DNA from: a virus
Reading direction: 5' to 3' (one strand)
IMG/VR virus record: IMGVR_UViG_3300036885_000168
Location: 1-35,422 of that record
DNA length: 35,422 nucleotides
Of this stretch, positions 16,033 through 22,945 are shown piece by piece (position 1 is the stretch's first letter; each line of letters begins with the position of its first letter). Under the pieces are notes generated by a model, which did not search any database, was not told where the DNA came from, and worked only from the letters and a program-made list of their open reading frames with translations. Both the position numbers and the translations under genes were made by a program.

Positions 16033-16809
16033 TTAGGTAAATTTAATCATTGGGATTGAAGATCCACAATATTGCGGCAATCTGCCATCCCATTTCTCTA
16101 TCTTCTTAAGTTCAATAATTTCGGGCGTAGTGCAATTCTTTCTGATATTGAGCGCATAAGCTTCGGCGTCAGCCTTCATCTTCGTTTGTAAGGCAATTTC
16201 CTTGACTTGTTCAGTAAGATTATGAGAAGTTTTTGCCGTCTGTTCGGCTATTTGTTTCTCTTCTACGGCGTGAATGAATTGCGGTGTAAAGTCCAGATGT
16301 ACAAAATTAAAATCAATAAGCTCAATAAATATAGGGTCAAGTCGATCCTTAAGTTCTTTATAAACATCATCTTTTGCCACATTACGTATGCGGATAAGAT
16401 CTTCGGCGGTATATTTAGCCACAATAGCCTTTATGCTTTCTTGGGCATACGGATCAAGTATAATGTTTTCAAAGTCTACGCCTACCGTTTTATAAATCTT
16501 TATTGCATCCGTAATGCGATAGTTAATCGCTACTTCCGCGCTTACGCTTTGTAAATCTTTAGATAGCGCGGTTGTACTAATTTGGACTTTGCAGATACGA
16601 TTATTTATGTAAATAATGTTATCAATAAGGGGAACTTTAAAATACATTCCCGAATCAGTACTTGCTCTTACAATCTTGCCCATACGTAAATGCAATGCCG
16701 TATAGCCTGGATTTACGATGTAGTAACCACTGAAGAACATAACAACTACAAAAGCTCCCAAAATCGCTAATCCTATTAACTTGGCAACCAATTTTTCTTC
16801 TAAATCCAT
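16033..16809 (-). CDS. SPFH / prohibitin-like membrane protein
   Basis: 258 residues from ATG 16809. One N-terminal membrane helix (LIGLAILGAFVVVMFFSGYY, about residues 11-30) is followed by the band-7 domain: NPGYTALHLRMGKIVRAST, GMYFKVPLIDNIIYINNR, then SKDLQSVSAEVAINYRI and VEEKQIAEQTAKTSHN. Prohibitin-type proteins form membrane-bound cages and influence FtsH-type proteases and membrane microdomains. Phage homologues are known but their purpose is unclear. It is the first gene after the terminator and is followed by a lipoprotein gene one base away, so the pair may act together at the envelope, in lysis timing or superinfection control. Confidence 0.85.
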   Translation of the reverse strand: MDLEEKLVAKLIGLAILGAFVVVMFFSGYYIVNPGYTALHLRMGKIVRASTDSGMYFKVPLIDNIIYINNRICKVQISTTALSKDLQSVSAEVAINYRITDAIKIYKTVGVDFENIILDPYAQESIKAIVAKYTAEDLIRIRNVAKDDVYKELKDRLDPIFIELIDFNFVHLDFTPQFIHAVEEKQIAEQTAKTSHNLTEQVKEIALQTKMKADAEAYALNIRKNCTTPEIIELKKIEKWDGRLPQYCGSSIPMIKFT

Positions 16810-17055
16810 TTAATTCCTTCCTCGACTATCTCGACCTCTAAGATTTTGCTCACTTATTATTTCCTGCGCCATCACATTCGATTTTCCGCACATTGAGCAA
16901 TTTAATGAGAAATCAAATCCATGCTTCTCGTGCCACTTATTATGCTTCTCCATAAGCTCTACATGAAGACGTAAGATCTTATCCTCGTCAGTTTCAGGAA
17001 TATCGCATCCGCACAGCATAAATAATGGAATGATTAGCAGTAGCAATTTTCTCAT
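16810..17055 (-). CDS. small lipoprotein
   Basis: 81 residues from ATG 17055. A basic start, a hydrophobic stretch (LLLLIIPLFML) and a lipobox-like LCGC place the lipidated Cys at residue 17. The mature part is charged and helical (EDKILRLHVELMEKHNKWHE) with a CSMC pair near residue 55. It could be an outer spannin-like protein or an exclusion lipoprotein. Neighbours are the SPFH gene, immediately downstream, and a Cys4 protein that overlaps its start by four bases. Confidence 0.65.
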   Translation of the reverse strand: MRKLLLLIIPLFMLCGCDIPETDEDKILRLHVELMEKHNKWHEKHGFDFSLNCSMCGKSNVMAQEIISEQNLRGRDSRGRN

Positions 17056-17255
17056 TGTTCTTCCCGATCTATAGATTTTAACTCCAACTCTTCAGTTATT
17101 GCTTTAATAGCGTAATTTCTATAACAATCACAACATATGTCATACTCACTATCAAGAAGCACAGAATGACCCATGCTAAAATGATAATGCTCCAAGCAAA
17201 GATCGCATTGCGTGTCTTTTTCGGGGCAAATTCTTAACTTCTTAGGGATTTTCAT
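17052..17255 (-). CDS. small Cys4 (zinc-knuckle) protein
   Basis: 67 residues from ATG 17255. Two Cys pairs, CDLC near residue 18 and CCDC near residue 41, are separated by about 20 residues with a SEYD strand before the second pair. This matches the layout of two other small proteins in the window (20053-20244 and 21457-21663): CxxC, aromatic strand, [DE]xCxxC, aromatic helix. I infer zinc binding. The role is unknown. It overlaps the lipoprotein gene. Confidence 0.55.
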   Translation of the reverse strand: MKIPKKLRICPEKDTQCDLCLEHYHFSMGHSVLLDSEYDICCDCYRNYAIKAITEELELKSIDREEQ

Positions 17256-17256
17256 T

Positions 17257-17691
17257 TTAACTCAAATTTCCTTCAGCCAATTTATTCCTAAGACATGCTT
17301 CACATAAATAACTGATGCATGCTCTATCTTGAATTGGTCTACGCCACATATTATTCGTAGGGCGATGTACCAGGCATTCAGAACATACCCATATGGCAAT
17401 AATTCGACCGTCCTTAAGGGTCGTTTTTTCTTTTGAATATTGAGAACTTTCACAACTTTCAAGTTCCACTTTTATGATTTTATCAAGTTCTTCGCGAATT
17501 GAAGCATGTAAATCACTGGATTGAGTCATTACGCGTATTGGACATTCATGACATCCTGAAGTTGCAATACTATATAAATGGTTTTCAACTATTTTTTTAA
17601 TTAATTTTGTAAACATTGTTTCCTTTGGAGGATGGGTACATCCCGTACAGCAACTGGAAGTTAATTGGTAACACCAACAGCCTTTACACAT
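17257..17691 (-). CDS. cysteine-rich protein of unknown function
   Basis: 144 residues. ATG 17691 overlaps the scaffold stop (TAATG), so translation is probably coupled. Cysteines cluster at the N-terminus (MCKGCWCYQLTSSCCTGC), in the middle (GCHECPI) and near the end (VCSECLVHR, LCEACLRNK). The last two CxxC pairs could form a zinc ribbon. The early cluster may be a second metal site. A later start at M26 (MFTKLIKKIVENH) would omit that cluster. I do not recognise a family. Confidence 0.5.
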   Translation of the reverse strand: MCKGCWCYQLTSSCCTGCTHPPKETMFTKLIKKIVENHLYSIATSGCHECPIRVMTQSSDLHASIREELDKIIKVELESCESSQYSKEKTTLKDGRIIAIWVCSECLVHRPTNNMWRRPIQDRACISYLCEACLRNKLAEGNLS

Positions 17692-18467
17692 TATCTCGCC
17701 TTAATTGCTTCGATCATCTCTTTATGTAATCTATCCTTGAGCTCAGGCGTTAAACCGTTAGCAAATATATCGGCCTGTGATAGCGGGCTACTTGTACCCG
17801 ATACGGCTGCCGTACTACGTGGCTTAGCCATATTGCTCTGCACCTTAGCCTTATCCGCCGCGTAGGCATCATCGACATACAGACCCATGTCTTTGATAAT
17901 ACGATATGCCGCGGCTGCCTTGCTATAAAGATCGTTAGATGAACGAATGGTTTTTTCAATTTCCGGACTTCTTTGTCTCAATGCTTCCATTGTAGCTTCA
18001 TTTACAACTTTATCAATATCAGGGAAATCTGCCTTAATGTTAGCGATTATCGCGTTAGATTCCGACTGTTTCTCTAGCTGGATTCTTTTTTGCTCGGCTT
18101 CGGCTATTTTCTGCTCAAGTTGCTTCATCTTGCGGCCAATTTTAGATAAATGCTTGCCTTCGGCTATTTCATCAGCTCCAAGATTGACTTCGAGATCTTC
18201 TTCAGGTACTTGTTCAATATGTTTACTCTTAGCCTCAATCTCAGCCAACTTCCTAGAGTATTCCTCACGCTCACGTTCCGCTCGTTCAGCTCTTTCTCGC
18301 AGAATTCTAAAGTTTTCTTGTTGCCCGCTTGCGGGTTTAGGCGTGGATTTAGATACTTCAGGCGTCGATACTTGAACTTGCGCTGTAGCGGATTCAGACT
18401 CATCAGGCACAGGCGGCAAGCCAGCGAGTGTTTGATCTTGCGTAACTTCATTTTCATTCTCTATCAT
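17691..18467 (-). CDS. scaffolding protein candidate
   Basis: 258 residues from ATG 18467. A disordered acidic and Pro/Ser-rich start (residues 1-50) is followed by a long charged coiled coil (RERAERAEREREEYSRKLAE, KIGRKMKQLEQKIAEAEQKR), a helical middle (NIKADFPDIDKVVNEATMEA) and a helical C-terminus. This order, with the gene between portal and capsid, is typical of phage scaffolds, which direct shell assembly and are then lost. The basic C-terminal helix (KDRLHKEMIEAIKAR) would contact capsid subunits. No protease gene was found nearby, so release without cleavage is likely. Confidence 0.7.
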   Translation of the reverse strand: MIENENEVTQDQTLAGLPPVPDESESATAQVQVSTPEVSKSTPKPASGQQENFRILRERAERAEREREEYSRKLAEIEAKSKHIEQVPEEDLEVNLGADEIAEGKHLSKIGRKMKQLEQKIAEAEQKRIQLEKQSESNAIIANIKADFPDIDKVVNEATMEALRQRSPEIEKTIRSSNDLYSKAAAAYRIIKDMGLYVDDAYAADKAKVQSNMAKPRSTAAVSGTSSPLSQADIFANGLTPELKDRLHKEMIEAIKAR

Positions 18468-18476
18468 TACTATCTC

Positions 18477-18683
18477 CTAATATGTATATTCTATTTCAAA
18501 ATTATCAGGTTTTGTTTTATCAGTAGTACATTCATTTAAGCATGCTTCCAAGCTGTCAATGGTATCAAAGCAACATATCCATTTATCACCATCGTAAATG
18601 GCTAAATTAAAAACTTGTCCCGTATCTTTCATGATGAATTTAAATGAATGCACTTCATTGCTATTTTTATTCATTCTCTCCAT
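18477..18683 (-). CDS. small hypothetical protein
   Basis: 68 residues from ATG 18683, overlapping the upstream gene by 17 bases. An in-frame ATG at 18674 is an alternative start. The sequence alternates strands (SFKFIMKDTGQVFNLAIYDG, KWICCFDTIDSLEACLNEC) and ends in acidic and aromatic residues. It may be a small globular mixed fold. No family was recognised. It ends ten bases before the scaffold start. Confidence 0.45.
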   Translation of the reverse strand: MERMNKNSNEVHSFKFIMKDTGQVFNLAIYDGDKWICCFDTIDSLEACLNECTTDKTKPDNFEIEYTY

Positions 18684-19134
18684 TCATCTTCTTCGCCAAA
18701 TACATTAACTTTCCCGATGCGAAATCTATCGCGAACTGTAATAGTTCTCTCTCCTCGGGAACAACTTGGGCCATATTTTTAATCAACATGACGCATGTCT
18801 CTTTATCGGGAACAACCCAGATAAATGAGATCTCTTCTAGATGCGCATTATATTTAAAAAGCGCCTGATCATAGTCAGGTGTCGGACAAGAATTACGCGC
18901 GAAAAAATAGTTGCGTAGAACATTCTCTAAGAGGCGCTCTTTTTTAGTTATTACAACTATGTAGAAATCGCCTTGATATTTTGACTTATTAGAATTAACG
19001 CATTCTATTAAATTCGCGCAGTACTCTTTGATTTGTTCATTAGTTTGATCGATTATCGAGTGATTGTTATTGCTCGCTTTCGCTTGCAACGCCACAGCGG
19101 CAGCCCCTACAGTGGGGAACTTTGGATCTTCCAT
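18667..19134 (-). CDS. hypothetical phage protein, 155 aa
   Basis: 155 residues from ATG 19134. Predicted helix (VGAAAVALQAKASNN, IIDQTNEQIKEYCANLIECV) is followed by strands (GDFYIVVITKKERLLENVLR, HLEEISFIWVVPDKETCVML) and a C-terminal helix (ELLQFAIDFASGKLMYLAKK). Its length and place beside the scaffold resemble conserved uncharacterised genes in this type of late cluster. No active-site motif is visible. Function is unknown. Confidence 0.5.
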   Translation of the reverse strand: MEDPKFPTVGAAAVALQAKASNNNHSIIDQTNEQIKEYCANLIECVNSNKSKYQGDFYIVVITKKERLLENVLRNYFFARNSCPTPDYDQALFKYNAHLEEISFIWVVPDKETCVMLIKNMAQVVPEERELLQFAIDFASGKLMYLAKKMNGENE

Positions 19135-19191
19135 TACTTCTCTCTCTCAACATTTCTCTAATCTTCATCACCGCTAAATAAATTATAGCTA

Positions 19192-19377
19192 TCATTTTCC
19201 TTTTTTGGGTATTTTCGCTCCTGCTTTGCGTGCCTCGGAAAGCGCTATTGCAACCATTTGCGAACGCTTTTTAACGACAGGGCCCTTTTTACTGCCGCTA
19301 TGCAATTCACCCATTTTCCCTTCGTGCATTACTTTTTCAATCTTGGCTTTACCCTTAGATTTCTTCTTTTTTGGCAT
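19192..19377 (-). CDS. small basic protein, DUF6496-like
   Basis: 61 residues from ATG 19377. Lys-rich ends flank the core KVMHEGKMGELHSGSKKGPV followed by KKRSQMVAIALSEARKAGA, which I recognise as the DUF6496 type common in phages and plasmids. The basic tails suggest nucleic acid binding. It begins a run of three tiny Lys- or His-rich proteins (19192-19792), which may be packaged or DNA-associated. Confidence 0.7.
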   Translation of the reverse strand: MPKKKKSKGKAKIEKVMHEGKMGELHSGSKKGPVVKKRSQMVAIALSEARKAGAKIPKKGK

Positions 19378-19385
19378 CTTGCGTC

Positions 19386-19538
19386 CTATTTAGCTCTTGA
19401 GGTTTCCTCAAAAGCGATACGATCATCGATATATTTACTTTTTAATTTCTTATTCTTCTTGGGCTCATTGGGAAGCGGTCCCATGACCGCGTCCCTTATC
19501 TTTTTAGCCTTGCCCTTAGGCCGATAGGCCACAGGCAT
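19386..19538 (-). CDS. 50-residue basic protein
   Basis: ATG 19538 to TAG at 19386-19388, eight bases before the DUF6496-like gene. The sequence (MPVAYRPKGKAKKIRDAVMG, PLPNEPKKNKKLKSKYIDDR, IAFEETSRAK) is Lys-rich with a short acidic end. It resembles its neighbour in composition but not in motif. The spacing within the run of small genes supports it. Function is unknown. Confidence 0.5.
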   Translation of the reverse strand: MPVAYRPKGKAKKIRDAVMGPLPNEPKKNKKLKSKYIDDRIAFEETSRAK

Positions 19539-19540
19539 GC

Positions 19541-19792
19541 TTAGACTTTCTTAGGTACGTTATGCGCGCGCCTCTTGCTGTTATCTTCAGACTTCTGATG
19601 ATCGATGCCTCTCATTGTGTCATCAAGGTTTTCAGGCATATAATCACTATCTTTAGGATATGGTTTCATAACCAATGCTTCAGGCATATTGGCATGTGCC
19701 CCACCATGATGTGGGATCATTCCCGAATCAGCTTTCTCCAGACGACGAACATCATCGTGATCTTCATAACTACCGTGATATCTTTTTGGCAT
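19541..19792 (-). CDS. His/Asp-rich small protein, 83 aa
   Basis: ATG 19792 follows AAAGGG at six bases. A TTG fifteen bases upstream is in frame but less likely. The protein has many His, Asp and Met residues (KRYHGSYEDHDDVRRLEKAD, GMIPHHGGAHANMPEALVMK) and no clear hydrophobic core. It could be disordered or metal-binding. It ends three bases before the next small gene. No family was recognised. Confidence 0.5.
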   Translation of the reverse strand: MPKRYHGSYEDHDDVRRLEKADSGMIPHHGGAHANMPEALVMKPYPKDSDYMPENLDDTMRGIDHQKSEDNSKRRAHNVPKKV

Positions 19793-19883
19793 GTGATGCC
19801 CTTTCAAAACTACAGTCCGGCAGATCGTGACAAAATGTCACATACTACCGCTGCAAGGTTATTAAAACCCCTAATGTGGGGAC

Positions 19884-20000
19884 TCATTTCTTCTTTTTTT
19901 TGATTATCTCTTTAATATCTTTTTTTTCGGCCTTCTCATGGCGAGCCTCTTCTTTTTCCCACTTTTTATAAGGACTCTTATAGCCGCTTTTAGCTTTCAT
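19884..20000 (-). CDS. 38-residue Lys-rich protein
   Basis: ATG 20000 is chosen because GGAG lies six bases upstream. An in-frame ATG at 20048 would give 54 residues with a weak ribosome binding site. The peptide (MKAKSGYKSPYKKWEKEEAR, then a Lys/Glu helix ending in KKKKK) is probably a charged single helix. The gap 19793-19883 on its downstream side shows no other gene. Confidence 0.4.
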   Translation of the reverse strand: MKAKSGYKSPYKKWEKEEARHEKAEKKDIKEIIKKKKK

Positions 20001-20052
20001 CTCATGCTCCAATTCCAATAAATAATATTCGGTTAATGATTTTATCATGAGA

Positions 20053-20244
20053 TTATTTTACTTCGTTCAAAGTTGAGTCCATAAAATTTTTAAATTTTTT
20101 ATGGCATTCGGGACAAAGATCGTAATTGTGATAAATATCTTCCGTGTCTTCTACCATAAAGATATAAGCTGCAAAAGAATCAAATATCTTCTTGCATCGA
20201 TCACATTTTTTTTCATATAAATTACATTCTTTTGGCCGGCTCAT
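20053..20244 (-). CDS. small Cys4 (zinc-knuckle) protein
   Basis: 63 residues from ATG 20244, overlapping the Fic gene stop by four bases. CDRCKKIF near residue 14 and CPECHKKFKNF near residue 44 form two CxxC pairs around an AAYIFMVEDTED strand. The layout is shared with 17052-17255 and 21457-21663. I infer a small zinc-binding fold. Translational coupling to the Fic gene raises the chance that the two act together, but there is no direct evidence. Confidence 0.55.
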   Translation of the reverse strand: MSRPKECNLYEKKCDRCKKIFDSFAAYIFMVEDTEDIYHNYDLCPECHKKFKNFMDSTLNEVK

Positions 20245-20903
20245 TCCATTCCCGATTCCATTAATGCTTTAAAAGGATCAGCGCATCCTCTATTTTCTAA
20301 AGTCGTTTTAATAGACGCAAAATAATGTTCTCGATCTTTTTTTCTAATAATCGCGAAGTATTTTCCCTTATTTAATAAAACCAGATTCATAATCAATCTA
20401 GCCATACGTCCGTTGCCATCAATAAAAGGATGAATTAGAACAAAATTACTATGCGCTTCGGCAGCAAATGTTAAAGGGTCTATCTCCGTAAGAAACATAT
20501 TCTCTGGAGCTAATGGAGCGGTTATTTTTCCTAGATTAAGCCATTGCATAAATCGATTCATAATTCGGGGAACTAAAGTCCAATTAGGGAATCTCAATTC
20601 GGGATCACCAACTCTGACATTAACCTTTCGCAACTTGCCCGCTTCTTCATTGTTAATATCTTTTAATAATATTTTGTGAATAGCCAAGATATCATCCAAT
20701 TTCAAATCTTTAAGGCTTTTACGCGATAAATCACAGATATAATCAAACGCTTTATGATGATTGACGATCTCTTGAAATTCTCTGTCTGATTTATCTGGGA
20801 CTCTCTTGCCTTCTGCTATCGCGTCAATTGTTTCTTGCAATGTATAACTATTGTTTTCAATCGCGCATGATTCATAAGTAAATTCATATTCTCTGTTATC
20901 CAT
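20241..20903 (-). CDS. Fic-domain AMP/UMP-transferase with N-terminal inhibitory motif
   Basis: 220 residues from ATG 20903. The catalytic motif HPFIDGNGR lies at residues 158-166 with the expected His, Asn and Arg and a following MARLIMN. Residues 12-17 (SCAIEN) fit the (S/T)xxxE(G/N) inhibitory helix of class II Fic proteins, in which the Glu blocks ATP. Such enzymes usually transfer AMP to Ser, Thr or Tyr of target proteins. The gene lies between a Cys4 protein and the endolysin in a late region. Possible targets are host proteins or phage lysis factors. It appears intact and self-inhibited, not degenerate. Confidence 0.9.
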   Translation of the reverse strand: MDNREYEFTYESCAIENNSYTLQETIDAIAEGKRVPDKSDREFQEIVNHHKAFDYICDLSRKSLKDLKLDDILAIHKILLKDINNEEAGKLRKVNVRVGDPELRFPNWTLVPRIMNRFMQWLNLGKITAPLAPENMFLTEIDPLTFAAEAHSNFVLIHPFIDGNGRMARLIMNLVLLNKGKYFAIIRKKDREHYFASIKTTLENRGCADPFKALMESGME

Positions 20904-20905
20904 AT

Positions 20906-21259
20906 TTAATCCATTTCGAAATGATTTAGATCAACAAGATGTTTAAATCTACCTCCCCAGCGATATTCAGGCCCATTTTGCTCCCAATGTTCACCAAACG
21001 GTTTAATCTCATCAAAGGTAGTTAGCATCTTATCATCCAGATCAAACAAATTCAGGTCTACGGCTAAGCGATCACAGTGAAGCGAGTGAACTATGCCTAA
21101 GCCTTCTTTTGCGTAAATTTCAGCTTGTTCTTTCGTTCTATAAGCTTCGCCAAATGTTACCTTGTATCCAATAGAATTAAGATACTCAATAAAGTAAGCG
21201 GTTTTTAAGGCAAATATATGTTGCTTAGTCAGTAGACTTAGTGGCTCTTTCATTCCCAT
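20906..21259 (-). CDS. endolysin, M15-family peptidoglycan peptidase
   Basis: 117 residues from ATG 21259. GEAYRTKEQAEIY, then SLHCDRLAVD (S59-x-H61-x4-A-x-D68) and DLNHFEM near the end supply the zinc ligands His61, Asp68 and His113 of VanY/M15C-type peptidases. Short single-domain enzymes of this kind cut L-Ala-D-Glu or D-Ala-D-Ala bonds in peptidoglycan and act as phage endolysins. No signal peptide is seen, so a holin is needed for release. Its start overlaps the membrane-anchored coiled-coil gene upstream by 35 bases, typical of a lysis cassette. Confidence 0.85.
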   Translation of the reverse strand: MGMKEPLSLLTKQHIFALKTAYFIEYLNSIGYKVTFGEAYRTKEQAEIYAKEGLGIVHSLHCDRLAVDLNLFDLDDKMLTTFDEIKPFGEHWEQNGPEYRWGGRFKHLVDLNHFEMD

Positions 21260-21467
21260 GCTTTTCTTTCTCTTTTAATTTTTTAATTTCTTCTTCTAAT
21301 CGTTTAATTTCTTTCTTTAAGTCTTTTTTGTCTTTTTTCGCACTTTCCTCACAAGATGACTTTGTCATACTAGAAGCTATGGCAGCAACAATGCAATGCG
21401 AAATTATGCCTGCTTTCATAATTGATACACTTAAAAAAAGAGAGAATAAAAATAACTTAAATTTCAT
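21225..21467 (-). CDS. membrane-anchored coiled-coil protein, spannin-like or holin candidate
   Basis: 80 residues from ATG 21467. A hydrophobic N-terminal part (FKLFLFSLFLSVSIM, then AGIISHCIVAAIASS) forms one or two membrane segments. A charged coiled coil of Lys and Glu (KKDLKKEIKRLEEEIKKLKE) follows and ends in a polar tail. This order fits inner-membrane spannin subunits (Rz-like), and the gene overlaps the endolysin start. With two membrane segments a holin role is also possible. Cys25 and Cys39 might be lipidated or disulphide-bonded. Confidence 0.55.
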   Translation of the reverse strand: MKFKLFLFSLFLSVSIMKAGIISHCIVAAIASSMTKSSCEESAKKDKKDLKKEIKRLEEEIKKLKEKEKHGNERATKSTD

Positions 21468-21663
21468 TATGTTCTTTTTTTAATCTTATAAATGATTTAA
21501 ATGATTGGTTGCATTCATCGCAAAAATCCAGTTCTTTATCCTTCGTTTGCCAACTTTCATCTTTATATTCCACTAAATAAGTATAAACAATCCGCCCGGG
21601 ATGCTTTCTTATTCCAGCACCAATTCTGCAATCGCATTTATCACAAATTCTTACTTGGCTCAT
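21457..21663 (-). CDS. small Cys4 (zinc-knuckle) protein
   Basis: 68 residues from ATG 21663. CDKCDCRIG near residue 7 and CDECNQSFKSF near residue 48 flank a YTYLVEYKDE strand, as in the two other small Cys4 proteins of this window. It overlaps the end of the methyltransferase gene by 23 bases and the start of the lysis gene by 11 bases. Such tight overlaps suggest co-translation. Function is unknown. Confidence 0.55.
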   Translation of the reverse strand: MSQVRICDKCDCRIGAGIRKHPGRIVYTYLVEYKDESWQTKDKELDFCDECNQSFKSFIRLKKEHNEI

Positions 21664-22945
21664 TATTATGTTCCTTATAAATTACTTCGCCGCCTAGTGG
21701 ATCAACTTGCCCCTTGGCCCAATTCCCATTAATAACACGATTTAAACGTTCTAACGTTAACGATTCAATGTAATCAGCTTTTTCAACTAAAATAAAAGAT
21801 CTATTACGATTTAGTTTTTTATTAGTTGATAATACCGCGTGGCCTGTAGTGCCTGAACCCGCAAAACAATCCAATACATTACCATCATTAGGACAAAATA
21901 ATTCTATAAGCATCTCAGTTAATTTTAGCGGTTTAGGCGTATTAAAAGCATTATCGCGACCCATTATTTCATATATTAACTTTGTAGCATTAGCATTGTG
22001 ATCAACTATAGTATGCGGTAATAACATTGAAAAAGCATCATCGCATAAATCTTCGGCGTGCCAATAGGTGCTCATTTTGCGGCCTTTTCCAGCAATTTCG
22101 GATAAGTATTGTAAATATCTAGGGCCGGTTGTTCCATGTTCTCCGAAAAAGATACGAGGATATTTTTTTTCTTCAAGTTTCTTTTTGGCATATTCAAGAT
22201 CGAATGATCCATCTACGACCAAATTACCATTTTCATCTTCGCGAAATAATACGCCCATTTTATTGAGTTCATCCCAAATATATTTTTTAGATCTACGCCA
22301 TATACGATTAACTGGCGGATAATATATTTTGCGATTAAATGGATTCATAATTCCGAATTTGCGTAATTGTTGTGTAGGTCTAATTTGATTATCTAATGCA
22401 GTCGAAGAAACAAGACTACCCGACTTTGAAATCGATGGGCATCCTAGGGATTCCACAGAAACAAATGAAGTCGTATCAGATGCTGGAATTTCGCTCGCAT
22501 TCATTTCTATATTAAAGCGAGCATCTTGCTTTGCCGTTCTAGGAAGACACCCATAAAAAGCCTTATCTTTTTTCTTGGCAAAAATCAGAATAAATTCTGT
22601 CGTAGAAGATATATTCTTTGAGTTATTTATTGTGGAAAATTTAGCTTCCCAGGTGATTATGCCCAATTTATTACGCGTACCGAAAGTACCTTCCATTACC
22701 ATCCCAAGATTGAATAACTCGTGATGTGATATATGAACACACATAATGCCACTATCTTTTAATACAACATGTGTTTTTTCTATTATTTCACGCATCCATT
22801 CAGACCACCCCTGCATATTGTTATCGTATTCATATTTTGTCCCCGTATTATACGGCGGATCATAGAGAGCCAAGTCGATTGAACTTGGTTCCAGTGATTT
22901 TAATACATTTAAACAATCATCCCTAAGAAGCAGATTTTGTTTCAT
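21641..22945 (-). CDS. DNA N6-adenine methyltransferase, type III Mod-like
   Basis: 434 residues from ATG 22945. Catalytic motif IV, DPPYNTG, is at residues 29-35. The AdoMet-binding motif DCFAGSGTTGHA is at about 359-370. This order places it in the beta class, as in type III Mod subunits. Between them are conserved KLGIITWEAK, TEFILIFAKKKDKAFYG and GPRYLQYL segments. No restriction subunit lies beside it. It probably protects phage DNA from host restriction or marks it for packaging. It overlaps the portal gene by 23 bases, so it is expressed late. Confidence 0.85.
   Translation of the reverse strand: MKQNLLLRDDCLNVLKSLEPSSIDLALYDPPYNTGTKYEYDNNMQGWSEWMREIIEKTHVVLKDSGIMCVHISHHELFNLGMVMEGTFGTRNKLGIITWEAKFSTINNSKNISSTTEFILIFAKKKDKAFYGCLPRTAKQDARFNIEMNASEIPASDTTSFVSVESLGCPSISKSGSLVSSTALDNQIRPTQQLRKFGIMNPFNRKIYYPPVNRIWRRSKKYIWDELNKMGVLFREDENGNLVVDGSFDLEYAKKKLEEKKYPRIFFGEHGTTGPRYLQYLSEIAGKGRKMSTYWHAEDLCDDAFSMLLPHTIVDHNANATKLIYEIMGRDNAFNTPKPLKLTEMLIELFCPNDGNVLDCFAGSGTTGHAVLSTNKKLNRNRSFILVEKADYIESLTLERLNRVINGNWAKGQVDPLGGEVIYKEHNNEPSKNL

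Noticed and set aside
19136-19195. Short peptide frame ATG 19195 ahead of gene 18667-19134
   Set aside because: The frame does not stop at the junction and runs on inside the next gene out of phase, so coupling is not real.
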